Shown: positions 8,017 through 16,448 of the stretch, in pieces
Layout: each line of letters opens with the position of its first letter
Position numbering within the stretch: position 1 is the first letter of the stretch
Origin: Erysipelatoclostridium sp. AM42-17
GTDB taxonomy: Bacteria; Bacillota_I; Bacilli_A; Erysipelotrichales; Coprobacillaceae
Assembly (NCBI RefSeq): GCF_003480255.1
Contig: NZ_QUIN01000001.1
Coordinates: forward strand, 167,744-231,743
Direction of reading: 5' to 3'
DNA: 64,000 nucleotides
Made by a program: the position numbers and the translations under genes
The notes under the pieces: model-generated
The model's input: the letters and a program-made list of their open reading frames with translations, nothing else
What the model was told of the DNA's origin: nothing
Database searches by the model: none

Positions 8017-9045
8017 ATGTCAAAGAAAGATATTGATTGGTCTAATATCGGTTTTGGATATATACCAACAGAAGCAAGATTTGTTGCAAATTATAAAGAT
8101 GGAGCATGGGATGAGGGCGTGATTACTGCTGATGACAAAGTTGTAATTAGTGAATGTGCTGGTGTTTTACAATATGCACAAACTTGTTTTGAAGGATTAA
8201 AAGCATATACTACAAAAGATGGTAAAGTTGTTTGCTTCCGTCCTGACTTAAATGCAGAACGTATGGCAAATACATGTAAAAGATTGGAAATGCCAGTTTA
8301 TCCTGAAGATAAATGGGTTGAAGCAATTGAAAAAGTTGTTAAAGCAAATATTGATTATGTACCACCTTATGGTTCAGGAGCAACTTTATATATTCGTCCA
8401 TATATGTTTGGTAGTGACCCAGTTATTGGAGTTAAACCTGCAAATGAATATCAATTTAGAGTGTTTGTTACTCCAGTAGGACCATATTTTAAAGGAGGAG
8501 TTAAACCTATTACAATTAGAGTTTCTGATTTTGACAGAGCAGCTCCACACGGAACAGGACATATTAAAGCTGGTTTAAACTATGCTATGAGTTTACATGC
8601 TATCGTTGATGCTCATAATCAAGGATTTGATGAAAATATGTATTTAGATGCAGCTACTAGAACTAAAGTTGAAGAAACTGGTGGAGCAAACTTCATTTTC
8701 GTTACTAAAGATAATAAAGTTGTTACTCCTAAATCAAATAGTATTCTTCCTTCAATTACTAGACGTTCATTAATGTACGTAGCTAAAGAATATTTAGGAT
8801 TAGAAGTTGAAGAAAGAGAAGTTTACTTTGATGAAGTAAAAGATTTCGCTGAATGTGGTCTTTGTGGTACTGCAGCAGTTATTTCTCCAGTCGGAAAAAT
8901 TAATGATCATGGAAAAGAAATCTGCTTCCCAAGTGGAATGGAAGAAATGGGACCAATCACTAAAAAACTTTATGAAACATTAACAGGTATTCAAATGGGA
9001 ACAATTGAAGCTCCTAAAGGTTGGATTAAAGTTATTAAAGAATAA
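8017..9045 (+). CDS. ilvE: Branched-chain amino acid aminotransferase
   Basis: PLP enzyme that interconverts leucine, isoleucine and valine with their 2-oxo acids using glutamate/2-oxoglutarate. 342 residues is normal for the longer BCAT branch. The PLP lysine lies in HIKAGLNYA (about Lys184). The fold-type IV signature continues through EETGGANFIFV and ECGLCGTAAVISPVG. The start follows GAAAGGAAG and a near-consensus promoter. No other branched-chain biosynthesis genes are adjacent, so it may serve degradation or balancing. It ends at a strong terminator. Confidence 0.93.
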   Translation: MSKKDIDWSNIGFGYIPTEARFVANYKDGAWDEGVITADDKVVISECAGVLQYAQTCFEGLKAYTTKDGKVVCFRPDLNAERMANTCKRLEMPVYPEDKWVEAIEKVVKANIDYVPPYGSGATLYIRPYMFGSDPVIGVKPANEYQFRVFVTPVGPYFKGGVKPITIRVSDFDRAAPHGTGHIKAGLNYAMSLHAIVDAHNQGFDENMYLDAATRTKVEETGGANFIFVTKDNKVVTPKSNSILPSITRRSLMYVAKEYLGLEVEEREVYFDEVKDFAECGLCGTAAVISPVGKINDHGKEICFPSGMEEMGPITKKLYETLTGIQMGTIEAPKGWIKVIKE

Positions 9046-9051
9046 ATTATT

Positions 9052-9086
9052 AACGTTACAGAAATAATCTGTAACGTTCTTTTTTT
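9052..9086 (+). terminator. ilvE terminator
   Basis: Perfect 10-bp stem AACGTTACAG (9052-9061) / CTGTAACGTT (9069-9078), then C and seven T residues. Confidence 0.9.
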
Positions 9087-9090
9087 AGAT

Positions 9091-9128
9091 AAAAACAAAG
9101 CGTTTAGATAGATAATTCTAAACGCTTT
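9091..9128 (-). terminator. Citrate synthase terminator
   Basis: AAAGCGTTTAG (9098-9108) pairs with CTAAACGCTTT (9118-9128), with a T-rich tail on the minus strand. It is separate from the adjacent ilvE terminator, so the convergent pair has two back-to-back terminators. Confidence 0.85.
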
Positions 9129-9133
9129 ATTAC

Positions 9134-10474
9134 TTATTTACGATCTTCCATTTTTATATAATCTCTTGTTTCACCAACATATTTAGCAGCCGGTCTTACA
9201 ATACGACCAGAATAAAGTTTATTTTCTATGTTGTGGGCTAACCATCCAACCGAACGCCCAATGACAAACATGAGTGTATAGAGTTCACGAGGAATATTTA
9301 ACATATCATAGATAAGTCCACTATAAAAATCTATGTTAGCACAAACGTGTATTCCTTTACGTGATTCAATTTCTTGAATAGCTTTTTTTTCAAATCGGTT
9401 AAAGAATTCATATTCTTTATACCTGTTTTTTTCTATAGCAAGTTCTTTACATTTAGCACGAAGAATCTCACAACGAGGATCACTAATTGTGTAAACTGCA
9501 TGCCCTATTCCATAAATCAAACCAGAATTATCATTAAAATCTTTATCTAATATACGTTTAACTAAAGATTCAATTTCCTGATCACTTGCATCTAAGCCAA
9601 TTTCTTTGATTACTAAATCCATTTGTTTTTTTACTGCAAGATTAGCACCACCATGTCTAGGTCCTTTTAACGATCCAATCGCCCCGGCAAAACTAGAGTA
9701 AATGTCAGTCCCTGTTGAACTAATAACGACGTTTGTAAAAGTCGAGTTATTACCTCCACCATGATCAGCATGTAAAACTAAGCACATATCCAAAACTTCA
9801 ACTTCTTTTTTAGTAAACTTTTGATCATCCCTTAAAAGACATAGTATATTTTCAGCTATTGAATAGTCAGAACGAATTTGGTGAATAAACAAACTCTTTT
9901 TATCAAAATAATGAACCTTACTACGATATGCATAACAAACAATAGAAGGTATTTTAGCAATGAGATCTAAACCTTTATCTAAAGTTGCTTCTACTGAAAT
10001 GTTATCTGGATCATCATCATATGAATAAAGCATTAAAACTTCCTGTTGTAATTTATTCATCATATTTTTGGTTGGAAAACCTAAAATTTTACTTTCTAAA
10101 AAGTATTCAGGTAAAGCGTAACGTTTAGATAATTCTTTTTTAAAAGCATCTAATTCATCTTTATTTGGTAGATATCCAAATAAAATTAAAAAACTAACTT
10201 CTTCAAAAAGATAACGATCATCAGGATTATGTCCATTAATTAATTCAGAAACACGAATCCCCCTATAATATAATCGTCCTTCTGTATCAACCTTTTTTCC
10301 ATCAACTCTTTTATAACCTACTACATCGGCAATTTTAGTTAATCCAACTAAAACACCTGTTCCATCTTCATTTCTTAAACCATTTTTAACATTGTATAAG
10401 GAATAAAGACTGTTTTCTATATTATTTATTTGTTTCCCCTTTTCAAAAAAACAATCTATAGTATCACTCATCAT
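9134..10474 (-). CDS. gltA: Citrate synthase
   Basis: Condenses acetyl-CoA and oxaloacetate to citrate. The 446 residues carry the catalytic histidines and aspartate in LHADHGGGNNSTFT, GPRHGGANLAV and GIGHAVYTISDPR. An N-terminal extension of about 35 residues precedes the usual GLVGLTKIADVVGY-type region, as in several anaerobic Bacillota. The second ATG (10471) has better RBS spacing than the first. No aconitase or isocitrate dehydrogenase gene is adjacent. The promoter region contains a perfect 20-bp palindrome over the -35 box, so repressor control is likely. Confidence 0.93.
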   Translation of the reverse strand: MMSDTIDCFFEKGKQINNIENSLYSLYNVKNGLRNEDGTGVLVGLTKIADVVGYKRVDGKKVDTEGRLYYRGIRVSELINGHNPDDRYLFEEVSFLILFGYLPNKDELDAFKKELSKRYALPEYFLESKILGFPTKNMMNKLQQEVLMLYSYDDDPDNISVEATLDKGLDLIAKIPSIVCYAYRSKVHYFDKKSLFIHQIRSDYSIAENILCLLRDDQKFTKKEVEVLDMCLVLHADHGGGNNSTFTNVVISSTGTDIYSSFAGAIGSLKGPRHGGANLAVKKQMDLVIKEIGLDASDQEIESLVKRILDKDFNDNSGLIYGIGHAVYTISDPRCEILRAKCKELAIEKNRYKEYEFFNRFEKKAIQEIESRKGIHVCANIDFYSGLIYDMLNIPRELYTLMFVIGRSVGWLAHNIENKLYSGRIVRPAAKYVGETRDYIKMEDRK

Positions 10475-10503
10475 GTCACCCCCAAAATTATTTACGTATG
10501 ATT

Positions 10504-10540
10504 ATTATAACACATTATTTAAAGATTGTATACAATCTTT
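10504..10540 (-). promoter_or_regulatory. Citrate synthase promoter with palindromic operator
   Basis: On the minus strand a TATAAT -10 (10504-10509) lies 17 bases from TATACA (10527-10532). The -35 is embedded in AAAGATTGTATACAATCTTT (10521-10540), a perfect 20-bp palindrome. Its core TTGTATACAA fits the general GntR/FadR-type half-site pattern TnGT...ACnA. This looks like a repressor operator; the regulator is not identified. Confidence 0.65.
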
Positions 10541-10548
10541 AAATTCAA

Positions 10549-10580
10549 AATAAAAACAAATGTTTCCATTTGTTTTTATT
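10549..10580 (-). terminator. Terminator of the 88-residue gene
   Basis: 14-bp stem AATAAAAACAAATG (10549-10562) / CATTTGTTTTTATT (10567-10580), loop TTTC, T-rich tail on the minus strand. It overlaps the stop codon. AT-rich, so moderate strength. Confidence 0.6.
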
Positions 10581-10845
10581 AGAACTTAAGTTTTTTTACA
10601 TACGATTGAACATCTTTGATAGTATATTGATCATGATTATAAATTACATGAATCCATTGTGATAATCGATTCATCATATTTTTAGATCCTACTGTTTCCC
10701 CTTTATTCATTTGAAATAACTGTGTAAGAAAAAAACAAATATCGTCACAGTCTAAATCCGGAATATCTTTTACAGTAACAATTCCTTTTAAATCAAAGAT
10801 TTCTTTTGCTTTTACTTTCGTTCTTTTAGATACTTCTAAAATCAT
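10579..10845 (-). CDS. Hypothetical protein, 88 residues
   Basis: Not recognised. It is soluble and mixed charged, with no signal peptide or membrane segment. DIPDLDCDDICFFLTQLFQM suggests helical packing, and the rest (MMNRLSQWIHVIYNHDQY) also looks helical. It has its own promoter and terminator, which supports a real gene. It is transcribed divergently from the P-type ATPase and toward citrate synthase. No function can be assigned. Confidence 0.6.
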   Translation of the reverse strand: MILEVSKRTKVKAKEIFDLKGIVTVKDIPDLDCDDICFFLTQLFQMNKGETVGSKNMMNRLSQWIHVIYNHDQYTIKDVQSYVKKLKF

Positions 10846-10878
10846 AATATAATTTTATAAATATGTAGCGACTTACAT

Positions 10879-10906
10879 ATTATACTCTTTTTAAATATAA
10901 AAAGAA
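10879..10906 (-). promoter_or_regulatory. Promoter of the 88-residue gene
   Basis: On the minus strand TTCTTT (10901-10906), 16 bases, TATAAT (10879-10884), 34 bases before the start. Confidence 0.55.
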
Positions 10907-10922
10907 ATATGTATCTGATTAA

Positions 10923-10951
10923 TTGTCAAATATATGCAAATTGATTAAAAT
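10923..10951 (+). promoter_or_regulatory. SigA-type promoter of the P-type ATPase gene
   Basis: TTGTCA (10923-10928), 17 bases, TAAAAT (10946-10951), then TAGGAGA before the start at 10973. Confidence 0.7.
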
Positions 10952-10972
10952 ATATTTATAGGAGAAGCTTTT

Positions 10973-13339
10973 ATGAAAATAAATAATTTTAATTATCACG
11001 GTTTGTCATCTCAAGAAGTTAAACAACGTATTGATTTAAAGCAGACTAATAAAATAAATCAATCAATTACAAAAACATACAAAGAAATTTTTTGTCAAAA
11101 TATTCTTACTTTCTTTAATCTCATTAATATCATTTTATTTTTATGTGTTTTACTCGTTGGATCTTATAAAAATATTTTATTTATTTTTATTATTATCATC
11201 AACACAGCCGCAGGAATTTATCAAGAAATTAAAGCTAAGCGTATACTTGATCAACTATCACTTTTAGAAAAACAGACAATCGAAGTCATTCGAGATAATA
11301 AGATTGAACTTATTGATATAGAGAATATTGTTTTAGACGATGATATCATACTTACAACAGGCAAACAGATTCCTGTCGATTGTACAATGATAGACGGACA
11401 TATTGAAGTCAATGAATCTTTACTAACAGGAGAAGCAGATGCTATTTTTAAGCAAAACGGAGACACTCTTTTATCCGGTAGTTATGTTACTTCAGGTAAG
11501 GCAATTTGTCATGTAATTCGTGTAGGAGATGAAAGTTATATTAATAAAATCATTGATGAAGCAAAACAGTACCAACAAAAATCATCTCAACTTTATCAAT
11601 CATTAGATCATATTTTAAAAATTATTAGTATTATCATCATTCCTATTGGAATCTTATTATTCTTAAAACAATTTTTATTAAGTCGTATTTCTTTGCAAAA
11701 TGCAATTCTTTCAACCGTAGCTGCTTTACTTGGTATGATTCCCGAAGGTCTTGTCTTACTAACAAGTGTTGCCTTAACCCTTAGCATTCTCCGTCTTGCA
11801 AAAAAACAAACTCTTGTTCGTGATTTATATAGTATTGAAACACTTGCGAGAGTAGATACTGTTTGTTTGGATAAAACTGGTACTTTAACAAAAGGACAAT
11901 TAACTGTAGAAAATATTGAATCTTTTAATAATCAACCTATAAGGGAAATTATTGCTAATATGAATTATTGTTTTGAAGATAAAAACAGTACAGCTGTTGC
12001 TTTACAAGAATATTTCAAACAAGAACATAACTACCATCCCGTACACATTGTCCCTTTTTCATCTAAAAGAAAATATAGTGCTGTTTCATTTGAAAACAAA
12101 GGAACTTATTATATCGGTGCCTATCAATTTTTATTTCCTAATGGACATGAATATATAGAAAAAAAATACAATGAGTATAGCCATCATGGATTACGAATTA
12201 TTATTCTTGCCCATCACAACAAAATCATCCAAGATGATCAACTGTTAGAACAACTTGAACCTATTGGAATGATTACACTAACTGATATTGTTCGTCAAAG
12301 TGCCCCTACTACATTGCAATATTTCAAAAACCAAGGCACAAATATTAAAATTATTTCTGGCGATGATCCAGTAACAGTGTCAAACATTGCTAGAAAAGCA
12401 GGATTAGATGGTTATCAACATTACATTGATGCCTCATCCATAGAAAATGACTGTGATATAATAAATCTAGTAGAAAAATATAATATTTTTGGTCGCGTTA
12501 GTCCAGAACAAAAAAAGCAGATTGTTTTAGCTTTACAACATCATGGTCATACTGTAGCAATGACAGGTGATGGCGTTAATGATATTTTAGCTTTTAAAGT
12601 TGCTGATTGTGCAATTGCTATGGCTTCAGGAAGTGAAGCAGCAAAAAATTGTGCTAATATTGTTTTATTAGATAATCAATTTGAAGCAATTCCTGATATT
12701 GTCAATGAAGGTCGCCGTGTTATTAATAATATTACTGCCTCGTCATCTATGTTTTTAATCAAGACAACCTTTTCAGTTATTTTAGCAATTGGTACCATTT
12801 TATTTGGTAGCATCTACCCTTTTTTACCTATTCAGTTATCAGTATTAGGTGCTTGCTGTGTAGGTATACCAACATTCTTTTTAACTTATGAAGCTAATTT
12901 TAATCGGGTGCAAAGTAGATTTATGTACCACGTTTTTAAAAATGCTTTCCCTTATGGTATTTTAATTGCTATAAGCTCAATTATCATTATGAATATTGGA
13001 CAAATAATTGGTTTTAATAGTCAAACACTATCAACTATATGTGTTTTAATTACTGGATGGTGTTACTATTGTGGCCTAAAAGATATCTATTCACCTATGA
13101 CACTTTATCGTAAAGTTGTAATTTATGTACTTCAAATATGTTATTTTATTATTCTTATTATTGGTCAAAAATTTCTTTCTTTAGGGAACATTGATTTTTT
13201 TAATGCAATTGTACTTATTTTCATTATTACAACATCACATATGTTTTTTGATTTTAACCGATACATATACGATTTATTATTTATACATTTTAAAAAGAAA
13301 TATCAAAAAAAGGAGCATAGAGTATGGACAAAAAAATAG
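10973..13339 (+). CDS. Cation-translocating P-type ATPase (CtpE-like)
   Basis: A 788-residue P-type ATPase. The phosphorylation site VCLDKTGTLT (Asp about residue 300), the actuator motif LLTGEADA, the hinge MTGDGVNDILAFKVAD and the M4 motif GMIPEGLVLL are all intact. No N-terminal heavy-metal-binding domain is present. The PEGL-type M4 and overall layout match the CtpE/calcium-like branch, which is linked to Ca2+ uptake in mycobacteria; the ion transported here is inferred. About ten membrane helices are expected. The amidohydrolase gene overlaps the 3' end by 16 bases, indicating one operon. Confidence 0.88.
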   Translation: MKINNFNYHGLSSQEVKQRIDLKQTNKINQSITKTYKEIFCQNILTFFNLINIILFLCVLLVGSYKNILFIFIIIINTAAGIYQEIKAKRILDQLSLLEKQTIEVIRDNKIELIDIENIVLDDDIILTTGKQIPVDCTMIDGHIEVNESLLTGEADAIFKQNGDTLLSGSYVTSGKAICHVIRVGDESYINKIIDEAKQYQQKSSQLYQSLDHILKIISIIIIPIGILLFLKQFLLSRISLQNAILSTVAALLGMIPEGLVLLTSVALTLSILRLAKKQTLVRDLYSIETLARVDTVCLDKTGTLTKGQLTVENIESFNNQPIREIIANMNYCFEDKNSTAVALQEYFKQEHNYHPVHIVPFSSKRKYSAVSFENKGTYYIGAYQFLFPNGHEYIEKKYNEYSHHGLRIIILAHHNKIIQDDQLLEQLEPIGMITLTDIVRQSAPTTLQYFKNQGTNIKIISGDDPVTVSNIARKAGLDGYQHYIDASSIENDCDIINLVEKYNIFGRVSPEQKKQIVLALQHHGHTVAMTGDGVNDILAFKVADCAIAMASGSEAAKNCANIVLLDNQFEAIPDIVNEGRRVINNITASSSMFLIKTTFSVILAIGTILFGSIYPFLPIQLSVLGACCVGIPTFFLTYEANFNRVQSRFMYHVFKNAFPYGILIAISSIIIMNIGQIIGFNSQTLSTICVLITGWCYYCGLKDIYSPMTLYRKVVIYVLQICYFIILIIGQKFLSLGNIDFFNAIVLIFIITTSHMFFDFNRYIYDLLFIHFKKKYQKKEHRVWTKK

Positions 13340-14637
13340 AGGAACTTGCAAATATATTAGAGGACGAAACAATAGCTATACGAAGAAGTCTTCACCGTTA
13401 TGCTGAAAGAGGATGGTTAGAATACCGTACAGCATCATTAATTGCAAGAAGATTAGATAATTTAGGTTATCAAGTTCTTGTTGGAAAAGAGGTTATGAAA
13501 GCTGATGCCCGTATGAATTTACCACCAAAATCAATATTAGATTTAAGTTACAAAAGAGCCTTATTACAAGGAGCTGATAAATACTATTTAGAAAAAGTCA
13601 AAGATGGTTACACAGCTGTTGTTGGTATTTTAAAAAATGGCAAGGGACCAACTGTAGGAATTCGCTTTGATATGGATGCACTCGGCATTTTAGAATCGAA
13701 AAATGAAGAGCACATTCCTACTCAGTTAGGATTTGGATCATGTAATCTTGGCGCAATGCATGCTTGTGGCCATGATGGACATGTTTCAATTGGCTTAACC
13801 GTAGCAAAAATTTTAATGCAAATTAAAGAATCAATGCATGGAACAATCAAATTGATATTCCAACCCGCTGAAGAATCAGTAAGGGGTGCTAAATCAGTAG
13901 CCTTAAGTGGTATTTTAGATGATATAGACTATTTATATGCTGGTCATATTTGGCCACAAAATCCTGGGGACGATAGTGATTTATACCTTGGTATGGATGA
14001 AACATTCGCAACAACAAAACTGGATGTATTTTATCATGGTGTTTCTGCTCATGCATCGGGTATGCCACAGTTTGGTAAAAATGCCCTTTTATCGGCTGCT
14101 TCATGTATTTTAAATTTACACGCAATTCCTAGAAACAGTGATGGTTGTACTCGAATAAATGTAGGAACTGTCCAAGCTGGTACAAGTAGAAATGTCGTTC
14201 CTGAAATAGCAAAATTAGAAATAGAAGTTCGTGGTGCTACTTCACAACTCAATCAATACATGGAAGTTTATGCTCGTGATGTTATTCAAGGCGCTGCTTT
14301 AATGCATGATACTTATGTTGAAATCAAAGAAGTTGGAAAAGCTTTTACCATCGATTGTGATCAACCATTTATGAATAAAATTCGCCAAATTATTTCTACA
14401 TATCAACCACAAATTAAGATTGCTAAAAAGGATTGTGGTGCGCTTGATGGAAGTGATGATTTTTCATATATGACTAGCAGAGTACAAAGCCATGGCGGTC
14501 AAGCAACATACATGCAATTTGCTTGTAAGGTAACAGAGACTCCTCACAATGATGCCTACGATTTTGATGAATCCATCTTAAAAAAAGCAGTTATTATCTT
14601 TTCTACTATCACCTATCACTTATTAAAAAATGATTAA
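13324..14637 (+). CDS. M20-family amidohydrolase, AbgA-like
   Basis: A 437-residue zinc peptidase/amidohydrolase very similar in layout to AbgA, the subunit that cleaves p-aminobenzoyl-glutamate. Shared segments include RRSLHRYAERGWLEYRTA, the metal-binding MHACGHDGHVSIGL, FQPAEESVRGAKS, the dimerisation domain start HGVSAHASGMPQFGKNALL and DGSDDFSYM. In E. coli AbgA works with AbgB, but no abgB is present here, so the substrate could be another acyl-amino acid. The gene starts inside the end of the ATPase gene and ends within a bidirectional terminator. Confidence 0.85.
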   Translation: MDKKIEELANILEDETIAIRRSLHRYAERGWLEYRTASLIARRLDNLGYQVLVGKEVMKADARMNLPPKSILDLSYKRALLQGADKYYLEKVKDGYTAVVGILKNGKGPTVGIRFDMDALGILESKNEEHIPTQLGFGSCNLGAMHACGHDGHVSIGLTVAKILMQIKESMHGTIKLIFQPAEESVRGAKSVALSGILDDIDYLYAGHIWPQNPGDDSDLYLGMDETFATTKLDVFYHGVSAHASGMPQFGKNALLSAASCILNLHAIPRNSDGCTRINVGTVQAGTSRNVVPEIAKLEIEVRGATSQLNQYMEVYARDVIQGAALMHDTYVEIKEVGKAFTIDCDQPFMNKIRQIISTYQPQIKIAKKDCGALDGSDDFSYMTSRVQSHGGQATYMQFACKVTETPHNDAYDFDESILKKAVIIFSTITYHLLKND

Positions 14638-14663
14638 GCAAAAAGCTTAATCATTTATTTTTT
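14628..14663. terminator. Bidirectional terminator between amidohydrolase and lipoprotein genes
   Basis: 12-bp perfect stem AAATGATTAAGC (14628-14639) / GCTTAATCATTT (14645-14656), loop AAAAA. T runs lie on the plus side (ATTTTTT) and the minus side. Both convergent stop codons are inside the stem. Confidence 0.88.
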
Positions 14664-15122
14664 GAAAAATTGTGAAAATTGATCAATGAATGAATCCATA
14701 CCTGTTTCAAATTTATCTTTTAAATCTACTAAATCATCTTTACCTTTTTCAATTATATTATCGCGATCATTATCATTAGCTAAGTAGACATTTTTAGCAT
14801 AATCTTTAGCTTTAATTGCATACTGTGTTACTTCATTATCAATTTTTTGATTACTTTTTTTTGAAACAGCTTCAATATAATATGCTTTTTCATATATCTT
14901 TTTAGCAACCTCTTCATCTTTAATATCATCCAAATGATGATGAATATAATTTAATGCATCTTTTAATTCATCACGTGAATAAGTAAAATGATCACCTAAT
15001 TGATCATCAACATTATTTTGTAAATCTGTTAAATCATCTTCACTTCGGTTATTATTTTGACAACCTGTTAATAATAAAACAAAAGAAAACATACATAAAC
15101 CATATATTAATAATTTTTTCAT
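14655..15122 (-). CDS. Putative lipoprotein, helical
   Basis: 155 residues with a classical type II signal: MKKLL, a hydrophobic core and the lipobox LLTGC (Cys21). The mature part is highly charged and probably all alpha-helical, with many Asp/Lys and a run of YAKNVYLANDNDRDN-type heptad-like sequence. No family is recognised. It should be tethered to the outer face of the membrane. It starts 48 bases after the stop of the HD gene on the same strand, so it may share that transcript. Confidence 0.75.
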   Translation of the reverse strand: MKKLLIYGLCMFSFVLLLTGCQNNNRSEDDLTDLQNNVDDQLGDHFTYSRDELKDALNYIHHHLDDIKDEEVAKKIYEKAYYIEAVSKKSNQKIDNEVTQYAIKAKDYAKNVYLANDNDRDNIIEKGKDDLVDLKDKFETGMDSFIDQFSQFFKK

Positions 15123-15170
15123 TATTTCATCTCCTACTTATATTGTGGATAAAATAACAAAATTTATACT

Positions 15171-15935
15171 CTAAAGATGATTTAAAACATACTGATTACA
15201 TTCATTTTTTACAAATTCCATTTGTTTTTTCAACAAAGGATTATAAACAAAACGATCTATATTTTTTCTTATATATTGCGTTTCTTTTAAATACTGAAAA
15301 CTAGCGTTAAAATTCAAATCAAAAACAAAAGCAAAATAAGAAACCCACATATCAACTTCATTTTTTCTATTGCTTGATAATATTAAGTGATGTTTTTTAA
15401 TATCGTCAATAATATTATCACTAACCAATTGATTAACAAAGTTTTCTTCAGATATATCAAACAAAGTTTCAATAGATTCAATGTTTTTGACTCTAAAATT
15501 ATCTAACTTATCGCTATCCCTTATTAGCTTCGCATGCAATAAAATTTTTTGATCTTTAATGACAGGTAATTGATATAAAGAATGATACTGAATAGCCGAT
15601 TTTATAATTTGATCATATTGGTCAGTGTCAATAAATTCTCTAATCAAATTATCCTCAAATAATATTTTTACACCTAATAAAGCATGATCTACGTTTTGAT
15701 CACTAAAACTATTAAATTGTTTCAATTGTTCAAAGCGACCGATGTCATGTAACAACGCAATTAATAAAGATAACTGGTAATCTTCGTAAGATAACTGTTC
15801 GTGTATTGCAATGTATTTAGAAGTTTCAACTACACAATATGTGTGAATCATTTTTAATCTGATTTTATCATTATTTAAATCATATTGACTCACATACTTT
15901 TCAAATCTTTTTTTCGCTTTATCGATATCAATCAT
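15171..15935 (-). CDS. HD-domain phosphohydrolase
   Basis: 254 residues. An HD metal-dependent phosphohydrolase domain occupies roughly residues 20-150. It has the upstream His in MIHTYCVVETSKY, the doublet LLHDIGRFEQ and a later IQYHSLYQLP plus LIRDSDKLDNFRV. Such domains hydrolyse nucleotides or phosphoesters; the substrate cannot be read from the sequence. The C-terminal 100 residues are not recognised. Divergently transcribed from msrC across 45 bases. Confidence 0.8.
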   Translation of the reverse strand: MIDIDKAKKRFEKYVSQYDLNNDKIRLKMIHTYCVVETSKYIAIHEQLSYEDYQLSLLIALLHDIGRFEQLKQFNSFSDQNVDHALLGVKILFEDNLIREFIDTDQYDQIIKSAIQYHSLYQLPVIKDQKILLHAKLIRDSDKLDNFRVKNIESIETLFDISEENFVNQLVSDNIIDDIKKHHLILSSNRKNEVDMWVSYFAFVFDLNFNASFQYLKETQYIRKNIDRFVYNPLLKKQMEFVKNECNQYVLNHL

Positions 15936-15980
15936 ACAAACACTCCTTTTTTTATGCTATAGTCATACTGAGGTGATATC

Positions 15981-16433
15981 ATGAATACATTATTATTGAA
16001 ACAATATCAAGCATTAATTGAAAATATAAATTATGATCTTTCTCTGCTTGCAAACACATCAGCATTTATTAAAGAAAACATTAAAGATGTTTCTTGGGCG
16101 GGATTTTACTTATATTATGATGATAAATTAATTTTAGGTCCATTTCAAGGATTGGTTGCCTGTAATGAAATACAATTAAATCGTGGTGTTTGTGGAAAAT
16201 GTGCAATTACTAAAGAAACCCAAAGAATTGCAAATGTCCATGAATTTGCCGGACATATTGCCTGTGATAGTTTGAGTCAAAGTGAGCTAGTCATTCCTAT
16301 TATTTTTCAAAATCAACTTTATGGCGTATTAGATTTAGATTCATACAAAGTTAACCGTTTTTCAAAGGAAGATCAACTATTTTTTGAAAATATTGTTTCC
16401 ATATTAGAAACACAATTAAAAGGAAATAAGTAA
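15981..16433 (+). CDS. msrC: Free methionine-(R)-sulfoxide reductase
   Basis: A 150-residue GAF-domain enzyme that reduces free Met-R-sulfoxide using thioredoxin. The sequence has the fRMsr core SWAGFYLYYDDKLILGPFQG, then RGVCGKCA, the FAGHIACDSLS segment with the catalytic cysteine, and a GVLDLDS end. These cysteine positions match the family. RBS GAGGTGA precedes the start. It ends in a hairpin that overlaps its stop codon. Confidence 0.92.
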   Translation: MNTLLLKQYQALIENINYDLSLLANTSAFIKENIKDVSWAGFYLYYDDKLILGPFQGLVACNEIQLNRGVCGKCAITKETQRIANVHEFAGHIACDSLSQSELVIPIIFQNQLYGVLDLDSYKVNRFSKEDQLFFENIVSILETQLKGNK

Positions 16434-16447
16434 TTATTTCCTTTTAA
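16416..16447. terminator. Bidirectional hairpin between msrC and DUF2974 gene
   Basis: 14-bp stem TTAAAAGGAAATAA (16416-16429) / TTATTTCCTTTTAA (16434-16447), loop GTAA containing the msrC stop. T tracts are short on both sides, so strength is moderate. Confidence 0.65.
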
Positions 16448-16448
16448 T

